A model generated the notes under the pieces. It did not search any database and was not told the origin of the DNA. It saw only the letters and a list, made by a program, of their open reading frames with translations. The position numbers and the translations under genes are program-made. This document shows positions 35,097 through 44,460 of a stretch of 64,000 nt of DNA, in pieces (positions within the stretch are counted from its first letter, which is position 1; each line of letters opens with the position of its first letter). Source of the DNA: JANPBY01 sp963851405 (GTDB lineage Bacteria > Actinomycetota > Actinomycetes > DATJPE01); contig CAWKPB010000004.1 in NCBI GenBank assembly GCA_963851405.1, positions 62,001-126,000 of the forward strand. The letters are read 5' to 3'.

Positions 35097-36116
35097 ATGC
35101 TCGAACGCCTCAGCGGGCGCGACTTCCTCAAGGAGTTGGACTTCAGCTCCGAGGAGCTCCGAGCCTTCCTCGACCTCGCCGCCGATCTCAAGTCGGCCAA
35201 GCGCGCCGGCACGGAGGTCCAGCGCATGCGTGGCCGCAACGTGGCCCTCATCTTCGAGAAGACATCGACCAGGACCCGGTGCGCTTTCGAGGTGGGCTGC
35301 TACGACCAAGGCGCGCACGTCACCTACCTGGATCCGGCGTCCAGCCAGCTCGGGCACAAGGAGTCTGCGGCGGACACGGCCCAGGTGCTTTCGCGGATGT
35401 ACGACGGAATCGAGTTCCGCGGCAAGGCGCAGGCCACGGTCGAGGAGTTGGCTGAGTACTCAGAGGTCCCCGTGTTCAACGGGCTCACCGACGAATGGCA
35501 CCCGACTCAAATGCTCGCGGACTTCTTGACGATGCGTGAGCACAGCGGAGGTCGCCCGTTCTCTGACATCACCTACTGCTACCTAGGGGATGCGCGGTCC
35601 AACATGGGGAACTCTCTGCTCGTCATGGGCGCAATCATGGGTGCGAACGTGCGCATCGCGGCCCCTCGTTCGCTGTGGCCGGCGGAAGCCGTCGTCGAAG
35701 CAGCCCGCGGTCGAGCAGCCCAGTCAGGGGCCACCCTCCTACTCACCCAGGACCCGGCCGAGGGCGTAGCCGGGGCGGACTTCGTACACACCGATGTCTG
35801 GGTTTCGATGGGCGAGCCGAAGGAGGTCTGGGATGAGCGGGTGTCCCTATTGAGGCCCTACCAGGTCAACTCGGCGTTAATGGAGAGCACCGGTAACCCT
35901 GCAGCGAAGTTCATGCACTGCCTACCCGCGTTCCACGACACCCGGACCGTGGTCGGGCAAGACATCGCCACCAAGACCGGCATGACCGAGGGCCTCGAAG
36001 TGACCGACGACGTGTTCCGATCCCCGGCGACGATCGCCTTCGACCAGGCCGAGAACCGCCTCCACACCATCAAGGCAGTGATGGTCGCCACCATCGGCGA
36101 CCCGATCAGCAACTAG
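35097..36116 (+). CDS. arcB: Ornithine carbamoyltransferase
   Basis: Interconverts citrulline/phosphate and ornithine/carbamoyl phosphate. 339 residues with the carbamoyl-phosphate motif STRTR at 57-61 and HCLPAFHD for ornithine. A GGAGGA sits 6-7 bases before the ATG at 35097; an in-frame GTG upstream at 35082 is less likely. It follows arcA by 45 bases, so the catabolic role (arcB) is preferred over the biosynthetic argF, but the family does both. Its TAG stop interlocks with the pckG stop on the other strand. Confidence 0.95.
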   Translation: MLERLSGRDFLKELDFSSEELRAFLDLAADLKSAKRAGTEVQRMRGRNVALIFEKTSTRTRCAFEVGCYDQGAHVTYLDPASSQLGHKESAADTAQVLSRMYDGIEFRGKAQATVEELAEYSEVPVFNGLTDEWHPTQMLADFLTMREHSGGRPFSDITYCYLGDARSNMGNSLLVMGAIMGANVRIAAPRSLWPAEAVVEAARGRAAQSGATLLLTQDPAEGVAGADFVHTDVWVSMGEPKEVWDERVSLLRPYQVNSALMESTGNPAAKFMHCLPAFHDTRTVVGQDIATKTGMTEGLEVTDDVFRSPATIAFDQAENRLHTIKAVMVATIGDPISN

Positions 36117-37928
36117 GCCTGCGCCAGTCTTTCTCTTAGCAATCCAAGCTGCTCGGCGAGGTCAGCGGGAACAGCATCGCCGAACTTGGCGAAGTACTCC
36201 TCGGTCAGGTCGGCCTCAACCAGCCACGACTCAGGATCGACGGCGAAGAGTAGTTCGAAGTCCTCCGGCGACAGGTCCAGGCCATCGAGGTTCAGCGATC
36301 CCGGGGCGGGTGCGCGCCCAAGTGCCGTGTCGACTGCCTCGGCGTGGCCGGTGACGCGGTTGACCACCCACTCGATGACCCGGCTGTTCTCACCGAATCC
36401 GGGCCAGATGTAGCGACCGTCGGCGTCCTTGCGGAACCAGTTGACCTGGTAGATGCGCGGCAACTTCTCGGCCTCCGTGGCTTGCCCGACCTCGAGCCAG
36501 TGACCCCAGTAGTCGGCCATGTTGTAGCCGCAGAACGGCAGCATCGCGAACGGGTCGCGACGAAGCGCGCCGACCGTGCCCTCAGCGGCAGCGGTCTGCT
36601 CCGACGAGACGGTGGCGCCCATGAACACGCCGTGCTCCCAGGAAAGGGACTCGGTGACCAGCGGAACGTTGGTCGCGCGCCGTCCGCCGAACAAGATCGC
36701 ATCGATGGGAACGCCTGCGGGGTCCTCCCAGTTGTCAGCGATGGACGGGCACTGCTCGGCCGGCGACGTGAAGCGGGCGTTGGGGTGCGCGGCCGGCGTC
36801 TCGGACGAGGGAGACCAGTCGTTGCCCTTCCAGTCGATGAGATGTGCCGGGGCTTCGTCAGTGAGCCCCTCCCACCAGATGTCGCCATCATCCGTGAGTG
36901 CGACGTTGGTGTAGATGCAGTTGCCCCACAGGGTCGCGATCGCGTTGTGGTTGGTGGACTCCCCAGTTCCGGGCGCAACGCCGAAGAAGCCAGCTTCGGG
37001 GTTGATGGCGTGCAGCCGCCCATCCGGGCCGAACCGCATCCAGCAGATGTCGTCACCGACGGTCTCGACCTTCCAGCCAGGGATGGTCGGCTGGAGCATG
37101 GCGAGGTTGGTCTTGCCGCACGCCGACGGGAAGGCCGCAGCCAGGTGCCGAACCTCTCCAAGGGGCGAGGTCAGTTTCAGGATCAGCATGTGCTCGGCCA
37201 GCCAGCCCTCATCGCGCGCCATCACCGAGGCGATACGCAGCGCGAAGCACTTCTTGCCGAGCAACGCGTTGCCTCCGTAGCCGGAGCCGTACGACCAGAT
37301 CTCGCGGGTCTCGGGAAAGTGCACGATGTACTTGGTGTCGCTGCAGGGCCAAGCCACGTCGGCCTGACCGGGCTCCAGCGGCGCTCCCACGGAGTGCAGC
37401 GCCGGCACGAAGTCGCCGTCGGCTCCGATGAGGTCGAGGGCGGCCTTGCCCATACGCGTCATGATCCGCATGTTCAGGACGACGTAGGCGCTGTCGGTGA
37501 TCTCGACGCCCAGCTGGCTGATCGGTGAGCCCAAGCGGCCCCATCGAGAACGGGATGACATACATCGTTCGACCGCGCATGCAGCCGGCGAACAGACCCT
37601 TGAGGGTCGCCCGCATCTCGGACGGGTCGGCCCAGTTGTTCGTCGGACCCGCGTCGCGTTCGTTCTCCGCGCAGATGAAGGTGCGGTCTTCAACCCGCGC
37701 CACGTCACTGGGGTTCGAACGAGCCAAGAAGGAGTTGGGGCGCTTGGCCGGATCGAGCTGGACGAAAGTGCCCGCGGCGACCAGTTCGGCTGTGAGCCGG
37801 TCCCACTCCTCCTGCGAACCGTCGGACCACTCCACCCGGTCTGGCTGAGTGAGCTCGGCCACCTCGCGAACCCAGGCCAAGAGCTTGGCGTTCGTGGTGG
37901 GCGCTTCGTTGAGCCCGGGAACTGTCAT
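36113..37928 (-). CDS. pckG: GTP-dependent phosphoenolpyruvate carboxykinase (one frameshift)
   Basis: Gluconeogenic enzyme turning oxaloacetate and GTP into PEP. The reactive-Cys nucleotide loop FPSACGKTNLAM, the PEP/metal region and GPTNNWADPSEM and RTMYVIPFSMGPLG near the N terminus are all diagnostic. The frame is broken at 37530-37532, where a run of one extra G (minus strand) separates SMGPLG from SPISQLGVEIT; removing it leaves 605 codons, the normal length of the family (about 600). The extra base lies in a short homopolymer, so a sequencing error is likely. Start ATG at 37928. The stop codons of this gene and arcB share CTAG. Confidence 0.92.
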
Positions 37929-38111
37929 GGCTGCCACTCCGAGGACGTAGGCGACTGTCTGCTGGCCACGTGCTGACCATCCAGGAGCAACTCTGCTCCT
38001 TTTTCGGTAAGCATTCCATCCCACTCCGAGGCGAGTGAGCAAACCCACATGGATTGACCGCGCATGCCACCTAGCGGAACGGTGTTCCACATCTGCGCTA
38101 GGGTCCCTGGC

Positions 38112-38957
38112 ATGCGCCTGCTCATCCTCGGCTGCGGCAACGTCGGGCTCGACGTCGCACGTCAGCTCAACGCCCGCGGCGACTCGGTGGTCGCCACCAC
38201 CACCAGATCTGAACGCCTCCCGGAACTCGAGGCTGTGGCCGAACGAGCCGTCGTCGTACGAGGGGCCGACCGGGCCGCCGTCGCCGCGGCCACCGAGGGC
38301 TGCGACGCGATTCTCGTCTCGGTGAGCCCGCCGGTCGCTCAGGCCGGCACCGTCGAGCAGCGGCAGCAGAGCTACCACGACGTGCTGGTCGCCTCGAACC
38401 TGTCGGCCGCCTCGGCGAGCGACCGGGTGATCTTCTGCTCCTCGCTGTCGGTGTACGGCGACGGACGGCAGGAGCCCGGGGAGCTCATCACCGAGGAGAC
38501 ACCCCGAACCACGGACACCGACCCCTCCCCCGTGTGCTTCGGCCAGGGCGAGGACGCGGCGCTGTCCGTCCCCGGGGGCGCGGTCCTGCGGCTGGCCGAT
38601 GTGTACGGACACCCGCGAGACATCGACTTCACGTCACGGGTGAAGCTGGCCCACCAGTACATGGGCGGCAGCGTCCCGTTCGCGGCTGAGGGACGCCTGC
38701 ACCGGGTCCACGTGGAAGACGTCGCGGGTGGCGTGATCCACGTGCTCACCCACGGCCTGACCGGCGTCTACAACTGCGTGCCCGACCTGGAGCCGGCGCC
38801 GACGAACGGCGAAGCGTTCGACGCGCTCGCCGACGCCGCAGACGTACCGCGGTTGGAGTTCCGCGGCGAAATGGCCACCCCGGTGAAACCCATCTCCTCC
38901 GCCAAGCTGCGAGCCACGGGCTTCACGTTCCAGCACCCGAACGACCCCATCTTCTGA
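38112..38957 (+). CDS. NAD(P)-binding SDR/epimerase-like protein
   Basis: A 281-residue Rossmann protein. MRLLILGCGNVGLDVARQLNARG carries the dinucleotide loop GCGNVG (G-x-G-x-x-G) and the rest has SSLSVYGDG like extended SDRs, with a Tyr but the usual YxxxK replaced (VCFGQGE). ADVYGHPRDIDF follows. So nucleotide binding is likely but catalysis uncertain. The ATG at 38112 avoids the longer upstream frame. Function unknown; similar to NAD-dependent epimerases of actinobacteria. Confidence 0.82.
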   Translation: MRLLILGCGNVGLDVARQLNARGDSVVATTTRSERLPELEAVAERAVVVRGADRAAVAAATEGCDAILVSVSPPVAQAGTVEQRQQSYHDVLVASNLSAASASDRVIFCSSLSVYGDGRQEPGELITEETPRTTDTDPSPVCFGQGEDAALSVPGGAVLRLADVYGHPRDIDFTSRVKLAHQYMGGSVPFAAEGRLHRVHVEDVAGGVIHVLTHGLTGVYNCVPDLEPAPTNGEAFDALADAADVPRLEFRGEMATPVKPISSAKLRATGFTFQHPNDPIF

Positions 38958-39030
38958 ATCAACCCAGCTTGAGCGCTCCGCTCGAGCCGCGCGGTTCAAT
39001 TGACGGGCCATCCTGACCGACACTTCAAGG

Positions 39031-39777
39031 ATGGAGATCCGCGATCGGCTGACCGGCCTGGCCATGATCGGCGCCTTGGTCTTCTTCCTTGGGCCGCCGC
39101 CGCCGCACGCCACCACGCTCGCGCGCGGCTGCACAACCACGGTCCCGGCCTCCCTCAGCCACCTCAACGACTCCCAACAGGTCATCGTTGCGACGTCCCC
39201 TTCGTGGACGTCTACGAAGGCCACGCTGCGCGCCTACGAGCTCCGGAACGGTGTGTGGTGCAAGGCTCGCGGCCCGGTCTCAGCACGTCTGGGCTACTCG
39301 GGCTTCGCCTGGGAGAAGGACCGGCGGCAGAACACCGGAAAGACCCCGGCGGGCACCTTCGCGCTGCCCTGGGCGTTCGGCAACGCAGCAGACCCGGGCA
39401 CAGATCTTCGCTACCGGTCCGTGGACGGCAATGACTGGTGGGCCTACGACCCGAAGCGGCCGGCGTCGTACAACCGCTGGCTCGAGCACGGTCTCGGGGA
39501 CGTCCGGGCCGGCTGGGCCGAGCACCTGCGGTCCTACGGCGCTCAGTACGCGTACTCCGTGATCATCGACTACAACGACCCGTCGCTGCCGGGACAAGCA
39601 GCGCGCCCGACGACAACCAAGGGCGGCGGGATCTTCTTGCACGTCAGCGGAAAGGGCGCGACGGCAGGCTGCGTCTCGGTGGCGAGGACAGACATGAGGT
39701 GGATTCTGCGTTGGCTGGATCCGGGGCTGGACCCCGTGATCGTGATGGCGCCGAAAGCGGCGATCACCCGCGCGTGA
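39031..39777 (+). CDS. Secreted L,D-transpeptidase-like (YkuD fold) protein
   Basis: A 248-residue exported protein with an N-terminal hydrophobic signal (LTGLAMIGALVFFLG). The C-terminal part has GIFLHVSGKGATAGCVSV, where His and Cys form the catalytic HxxxxxxxxGCVS signature of the L,D-transpeptidase family, which link peptidoglycan stems 3-3. NTGKTPAGTFALPWAFG is the usual preceding loop. No LysM or Ig domain. Its end overlaps the convergent EAL gene by 14 bases. Confidence 0.88.
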   Translation: MEIRDRLTGLAMIGALVFFLGPPPPHATTLARGCTTTVPASLSHLNDSQQVIVATSPSWTSTKATLRAYELRNGVWCKARGPVSARLGYSGFAWEKDRRQNTGKTPAGTFALPWAFGNAADPGTDLRYRSVDGNDWWAYDPKRPASYNRWLEHGLGDVRAGWAEHLRSYGAQYAYSVIIDYNDPSLPGQAARPTTTKGGGIFLHVSGKGATAGCVSVARTDMRWILRWLDPGLDPVIVMAPKAAITRA

Positions 39778-40675
39778 GCGGCATCTGGTCCTCGGATATC
39801 GACGCGGCGGGAGTTGGTGCAGAGGTGGCCGAGATTTCAGCAGGCGTTGCCGCAGATGTCACAGCCGGCTTGGCGCGCGACGACCACAGCGCGCCCGGGA
39901 GCGGCATATAGGCCGCCAGGTCAGCTGCGGGGCCGGGACGGCCGAAATGCCAACCCTGCCCGTGGTCGACGCCGAGAGCCGCGAGCGTCCCCGCGTCGTC
40001 GGCGGTCTCAATCCCCTCGGCCACCACCGTCGCACTACACCCGTGCGCGAAGTCCACCAGCGAGCCGACAACCTGCTTGAGTTCTGCGTCGGTGGCGACG
40101 CCGTGCACGATCGTCCGATCGAGTTTGATGACATCCGGTCCGGTAAGAACGATGTGGCGCAGCGACGCGAATCCGGCCCCGACATCATCGATGGCCAGCC
40201 GCATGCCCCGGGCGCGGAGCGGGGCAAGGGCGTTGTCCAAGGCCGTGTAATCGGAGATCCGATCCCGCTCGGAGAGCTCGAGAATGATCCGATCGAGGCG
40301 AAGTCCCGACAGCAGGAGGACACAACGGGTGGTCATCAGGGTCGAGGGCGACAAGTTCATCGCCACATAACCTGCGACGGTATCGAGGTGCTCGGCGGCG
40401 CGTTCCAGGGCCAGCATTTCCAGGCTGTCACCCAGCCCGACCTGGTGCGCCTCCGCAAAGACCTCGTCAGGAGCCTGGCCCCACTCCTTCGGGAACCGGC
40501 TCAAGGCTTCGGCCCCGATGCGATATCCCGAGGCGAGGTCGACGATCGGCTGGAGGAGCACTCGCGGGCCGCCCCCAGCCATCAGCGGGCGAAGCCGTGA
40601 CTCGATGTCCCGAGACCCGGCCTGGACGCCGTCGCCGGCTGCCTTGGACAAGGGTCCCCCTGAAACCGATCGCAT
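39764..40675 (-). CDS. EAL domain protein (c-di-GMP phosphodiesterase-like)
   Basis: A 303-residue stand-alone EAL domain. The motifs are EALSRF, MNLSP, ILELSER, LAIDDVGAGFASLRHI, DVIKLDRTIV, VVAEGIE and QGWHFGRP. All the usual metal and base residues look present (Glu of EAL, DD in IDDVGAG, Lys in IKLDR, Glu in AEGIE), so c-di-GMP hydrolysis is likely though DDFGTG is changed to DDVGAG and QGYLF to QGWHF. No signal or sensory domain. A Pro/Ala/Ser-rich tail ends it. Confidence 0.88.
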   Translation of the reverse strand: MRSVSGGPLSKAAGDGVQAGSRDIESRLRPLMAGGGPRVLLQPIVDLASGYRIGAEALSRFPKEWGQAPDEVFAEAHQVGLGDSLEMLALERAAEHLDTVAGYVAMNLSPSTLMTTRCVLLLSGLRLDRIILELSERDRISDYTALDNALAPLRARGMRLAIDDVGAGFASLRHIVLTGPDVIKLDRTIVHGVATDAELKQVVGSLVDFAHGCSATVVAEGIETADDAGTLAALGVDHGQGWHFGRPGPAADLAAYMPLPGALWSSRAKPAVTSAATPAEISATSAPTPAASISEDQMPLTRG

Positions 40676-40783
40676 GCGGCCCCACGACGGATGTCGCGCA
40701 GCGCCACCTGCCTTATCGACGGCTCAACGGCCGAACTTCACTCCAGGCAGGACGGGGCGGTCCGGCACGGAAGTGGGAGAAGC

Positions 40784-41011
40784 TCACGGGCGTGGGTGCA
40801 CCACCCGTTGGGGGACCCACACCACGACCAGGGCCTCCCACTCCGCGGACTCGTCCACTCGGCGCCAGCCGTGGACGGTCGCTGCTATTTGCTGGTCGGG
40901 AACCAGCAGCCAACAGCTCCGGGGTTCTTCGGGCGACCCGCGCCGGCGGGCCGCGAGCGGAACACGGCCCAGGTCCTGAGGTCGATACATCCCTCCCGCG
41001 GCCATCGCCAC
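40784..41011 (-). CDS. Possible small protein (75 aa)
   Basis: An open frame whose last 68 residues, from MYRPQDLGRVPL to LLVPDQQIAATVHGWRRVDESAEWEALVVVWVPQRVV, alternate hydrophobic and charged residues as a real protein would, with codon use like its neighbours. It may start at 41011 or at an ATG at 40990 after GGGAGGG. It lies in a 485-bp gap and runs opposite to the egtB promoter. I do not recognise it. Treat as tentative. Confidence 0.45.
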   Translation of the reverse strand: MAMAAGGMYRPQDLGRVPLAARRRGSPEEPRSCWLLVPDQQIAATVHGWRRVDESAEWEALVVVWVPQRVVHPRP

Positions 41012-41014
41012 ACT

Positions 41015-41045
41015 CTGACACAGATCCGTACAGTTGTTCTATAAT
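41015..41045 (+). promoter_or_regulatory. Candidate sigma-70 promoter upstream of egtB
   Basis: CTGACA at 41015-41020 and a perfect TATAAT at 41040-41045, 19 bases apart, in the only strongly AT-rich stretch of this region. The egtB ATG is 115 bases downstream. Confidence 0.45.
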
Positions 41046-41159
41046 CAGTCAGGTCGGCCGGGTCGTCACAGGAATGTCACCCGCCCGTCCAGGGTTCTCC
41101 AGGGGCGTGGCGGCTACCGTAGTTCGGTACCCGAGGGCGTCAGGACCGGAGGTTTTGCC

Positions 41160-42443
41160 ATGACGACCGACGCCACAGCGCTCCAGGATCGCTATCTCGA
41201 GGTCCGCGCGCAGACTGAGCGTCTCGCCGCGCCGCTGTCCCCCGAGGACCAGACGGTGCAGTCGATGCCGGATGTGAGCCCGACCAAATGGCATCGCGCC
41301 CACGTGACCTGGTTCTTCGAGACCTTCCTACTGGCACCCAACCAATCCGGCTTCCACGCTCACGACGAGCGCTACTGGTTCCTGTTCAACAGTTACTACG
41401 AGTCGATGGGTCCTCGCTTCTCGCGACCAGACCGCGGACTGATCACCCGCCCCGGCGTGCCCGAGGTCCGCACCTACCGCTCAGTGGTGGACGACCAGAT
41501 GCTCGCCATGCTTGACCAGCTCGACGAAGGCACGCTCGGCAAACTGCGGCCCTTGGTCGAGCTCGGCTTTCACCATGAGCAGCAGCACCAAGAGCTCTTG
41601 CTCATGGACATCAAGCACGTCTTGTCGATCAATCCCATGCGGCCCGCCTACGTCGACCGCACCGCAGCCGCCACTTCCGGGCCGGGATCGCTCGGCTGGG
41701 TCGACGTCGAAGGTGGCCTGGTGACGACTGGCTCCAGCGGTGCGGGATTCCACTTCGACAACGAGCTGCCCCAGCACCGCACGTACTTGGAGCCGTACCG
41801 CCTCGCCGATCGGCTCACCACCAACGGTGAGTGGCTGGCCTTCATGGCCGACGGCGGGTACAGCCGCCCCGAGCTCTGGCTGTCCGACGGCTGGGCGAAG
41901 GTCCGGGCCGAGGGATGGATGGCGCCGCTGTACTGGTTGCGCGACGGCGAGGAGTGGGTCGAGCACACGCTGACAGGCACCCGCACCGTCGACCCCAACC
42001 TGCCGGTATGCCACGTCAGCTTCTACGAGGCCGAGGCCTTCGCCACCTGGTCCGGGAAACGCCTCCCCACCGAAGCCGAGTGGGAGCACGCCGTGGTCAG
42101 CTCCCAGGTCCCGGTCGCGGGCAACCTCGCCGATGCCAGCACCTTCCATCCAAAGGGTGCGGGGGCACCGACGGGGTCACTGCGTCAGGCGTACGGCGAC
42201 TGCTGGGAATGGACCGCCTCGGCCTACCACCCCTACCCCGGCTTCACTCCCCCCGCCGGTGCGATCGGTGAATACAACGGCAAGTTCATGAGCAACCAGA
42301 TGGTGCTTCGCGGCGGCTGCGCCCTCACTCCGGAGGGCCATGTGCGTCCGAGTTACCGCAACTTCTTCCCGCACTCCGCGCGATGGGCGGTCTCCGGCGT
42401 ACGGCTGGCCGACGGCGGCGTCCCCAGCGAGGCGTCCGCGTGA
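41160..42443 (+). CDS. egtB: Ergothioneine synthase EgtB (hercynine sulfoxide synthase)
   Basis: Iron-dependent sulfoxide synthase forming the C-S bond of ergothioneine between hercynine and a cysteine-bearing thiol. 427 residues: an N-terminal DinB-like bundle with HxxxHxE motif HHEQQHQE that binds iron, and the formylglycine-generating-enzyme-like C-terminal domain (RLPTEAEWEHAV, YGDCWEWTASAY, VLRGGCALTPEGHVRPSYRNFF). The ATG follows CCGGAGG by 7 bases. The stop overlaps the egtD start (GTGA). Confidence 0.95.
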   Translation: MTTDATALQDRYLEVRAQTERLAAPLSPEDQTVQSMPDVSPTKWHRAHVTWFFETFLLAPNQSGFHAHDERYWFLFNSYYESMGPRFSRPDRGLITRPGVPEVRTYRSVVDDQMLAMLDQLDEGTLGKLRPLVELGFHHEQQHQELLLMDIKHVLSINPMRPAYVDRTAAATSGPGSLGWVDVEGGLVTTGSSGAGFHFDNELPQHRTYLEPYRLADRLTTNGEWLAFMADGGYSRPELWLSDGWAKVRAEGWMAPLYWLRDGEEWVEHTLTGTRTVDPNLPVCHVSFYEAEAFATWSGKRLPTEAEWEHAVVSSQVPVAGNLADASTFHPKGAGAPTGSLRQAYGDCWEWTASAYHPYPGFTPPAGAIGEYNGKFMSNQMVLRGGCALTPEGHVRPSYRNFFPHSARWAVSGVRLADGGVPSEASA

Positions 42444-43423
42444 CGGCCGCAGCCGAGGCACCTCGCGTCCAGGTCCTCCTCGACGAGGGCTGGGCCGCGG
42501 CCTCGCTGGTTGCCGACGCTCGACGTGGTCTGGCGCGCAATCCCCGAAGGCTCCCCCCACGGTGGCTGTACGACCAGAGGGGCTCGGAGCTCTTCGACGA
42601 GATCACTCGACTCGACGAGTACTACCCCACCGAAGCCGAGCGCTCGATCCTGCAGGAACACTCCGCGGACATCGTCGAGCGGTCCGGCGCAGACACCGTC
42701 ATCGAATTGGGCTCCGGGACGTCCGACAAGACCCGCACCCTGCTGGACGCCTTTGCCGCTGCTGGTCAGTTGCGCCGCTTCGTCCCCGTCGATGTTTCCG
42801 CGGAGACGCTCCGAGACGCCGCCCTCGCGCTGTCCGAGCGCTATCCGGGGCTGGAAGTGCACGCCATCGTCGGCGACTTCACCTTGCACCTGGCCGAGCT
42901 ACCGCGAGGTGGTTGCCGCCTGGTGGCCTTCCTCGGAGGAACGATCGGGAATCTCTACCAGGAAGAACGGCACGCCTTCCTCGGCGCGCTCGCCGATGTG
43001 CTGGAGTCTGGCGATTCACTCCTGCTGGGCGTCGACCTGGTGAAGTCCGTCGACCGGTTGGTCGCTGCCTACAACGACTCGGGCGGGGTCACGGCGGAGT
43101 TCGTACGCAACGCGCTTCGCGTGGTCAACCGAGATCTGAACGCTGACTTCGACGTTGATTCCTTCGACTACGTCGCCTTCTGGGACCCGACCCTGGAACG
43201 GATGGATCTGCGGTTGCGAGCCACTCGAGATCAGCGCGTCAACCTCCCAGGCGCAGACCTCGTGATCGACGTGATGGCCGGGGAGGAGATCCAGGTGGAG
43301 ATCTCCACGAAGTTCCGTCGTGAGGTGCTCACGACCGAATTGGCTGCTGCGGGATTCGCGGTCGGGTCGTTCTGGACCGACGCCGATGAGGACTTCGGAC
43401 TGGTGTTGGCTCACCGCTCCTGA
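42440..43423 (+). CDS. egtD: Histidine N-alpha-methyltransferase EgtD
   Basis: SAM-dependent enzyme trimethylating histidine to hercynine, the substrate of EgtB. 327 residues with PRWLYDQRGSELFDEIT at the N terminus (short form LYDQRGSELF), the SAM loop IELGSGTSDKT, FLGGTIGN and GVDLVKS, all typical of EgtD. The GTG start at 42440 overlaps egtB's stop; an ATG further upstream would run into egtB. No egtA, egtC or egtE is present. Confidence 0.96.
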   Translation: MTAAAEAPRVQVLLDEGWAAASLVADARRGLARNPRRLPPRWLYDQRGSELFDEITRLDEYYPTEAERSILQEHSADIVERSGADTVIELGSGTSDKTRTLLDAFAAAGQLRRFVPVDVSAETLRDAALALSERYPGLEVHAIVGDFTLHLAELPRGGCRLVAFLGGTIGNLYQEERHAFLGALADVLESGDSLLLGVDLVKSVDRLVAAYNDSGGVTAEFVRNALRVVNRDLNADFDVDSFDYVAFWDPTLERMDLRLRATRDQRVNLPGADLVIDVMAGEEIQVEISTKFRREVLTTELAAAGFAVGSFWTDADEDFGLVLAHRS

Positions 43424-44319
43424 AGGGCGCCTGCAATCTCGGTCCGGAAGGTCTCGAGGAACTCGATCCGTTCGGCCACCGGGACGGTGGAGTCGTCCGG
43501 AACGATGAACTCGTCCAGTCCGGCTTCGGCGTAGGCGCCGAGCACGTCCTGCACCTCGGCCGCCGTACCGTCCAGGGCTTGGTGGCGTTCGTCGACCGCG
43601 GACGGCACCTCGCCGGCGGACCGCAGGATGACCACCGCCTGGGTCGACCGGCGGATCGCCTGCGGGTCGCGATCGATCGAGAGACACGCCCGGTCCAGGA
43701 CTTCGGACTTGTGCCTGAACGTGTCCAGAGTGGTCCAGGCGTTCCACTCATCGGCCCAGCGCGCCGCCGCAGGGATCGACCGGCGCTCACCGCGACCCCC
43801 GATCAGGATCGGTAGTCGTTCCTGCAGCGGCTTCGGCTCGCACGGCGCGTCAACGAGTTGGTAGTAGTCCCCGTCGAAGGTGGTCCGGGGCTCGCGCAGC
43901 AGCGACGAGATCACGGCACACGCCTCCTCGAACTGATCCAGCCGAAGCCCTGGCGCGGGCAGGTCGATGCCGTACGCCTGGTGCTCGTTCACCTGCCATC
44001 CCGCACCCAGACCCAGGAGGAGGCGGCCGTCGCTGATGTGGTCCAGCGACGCCGCCATGTTGGCCACCACCGCGGGGTGGCGATAGAGGTTTCCCAAGAC
44101 CAGCGTGCCGAGCCGCAGCCTCGTGGTGCGAGCCGCAATCGCGGTCATCGTGGTCCAGACCTCCATCACCGGCCCGTCCAGAACCTCGCCAGCCGGGTCG
44201 TTCGGCATGAAGTGGTCATAGACGTAGAGGCCGTCCCACCCGGACTCCTCTGCGTAGTCCGCCAGCGCCGCGATCTCCACCCAGGGTCGTTGCTGGTCCG
44301 GCCAGACACTGAAGCGCAT
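43411..44319 (-). CDS. LLM class F420-dependent oxidoreductase
   Basis: A 302-residue luciferase-like flavin/F420 oxidoreductase. YDHFMPND, LGTLVLGNLYRHPAVVANMAASLDHISDGRLLLGLGAGWQ (short: LGTLVLGN, GRLLLGLGAGW) and PILIGGRGERR are the family signatures. Cofactor is probably F420, as for most actinobacterial relatives; substrate unknown. Its 3' end overlaps egtD's end by 13 bases in convergent arrangement. Confidence 0.9.
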   Translation of the reverse strand: MRFSVWPDQQRPWVEIAALADYAEESGWDGLYVYDHFMPNDPAGEVLDGPVMEVWTTMTAIAARTTRLRLGTLVLGNLYRHPAVVANMAASLDHISDGRLLLGLGAGWQVNEHQAYGIDLPAPGLRLDQFEEACAVISSLLREPRTTFDGDYYQLVDAPCEPKPLQERLPILIGGRGERRSIPAAARWADEWNAWTTLDTFRHKSEVLDRACLSIDRDPQAIRRSTQAVVILRSAGEVPSAVDERHQALDGTAAEVQDVLGAYAEAGLDEFIVPDDSTVPVAERIEFLETFRTEIAGALQER

Positions 44320-44409
44320 GCCCCGACGCTAGCGACGTGACCCGGGGTTCGCAGTGATCCCTGCTGGGTCACACCCCTGTTCTCGTCTCTCGACAGATTC
44401 CCATCCACG

Positions 44410-44446
44410 CCAACGGCGGGCCGCCGCGTCCGGCGCCCGCCGTTGG
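44410..44446 (-). terminator. Strong hairpin after the ScyD-like gene
   Basis: Perfect 12-bp stem, CCAACGGCGGGC with GCCCGCCGTTGG, around a 13-base loop, 14 bases past the stop at 44461. No T-run follows on the minus strand, so an actinobacterial I-shaped terminator is likely rather than a classic rho-independent one. Confidence 0.65.
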
Positions 44447-44460
44447 TATGGCACGAGCTG

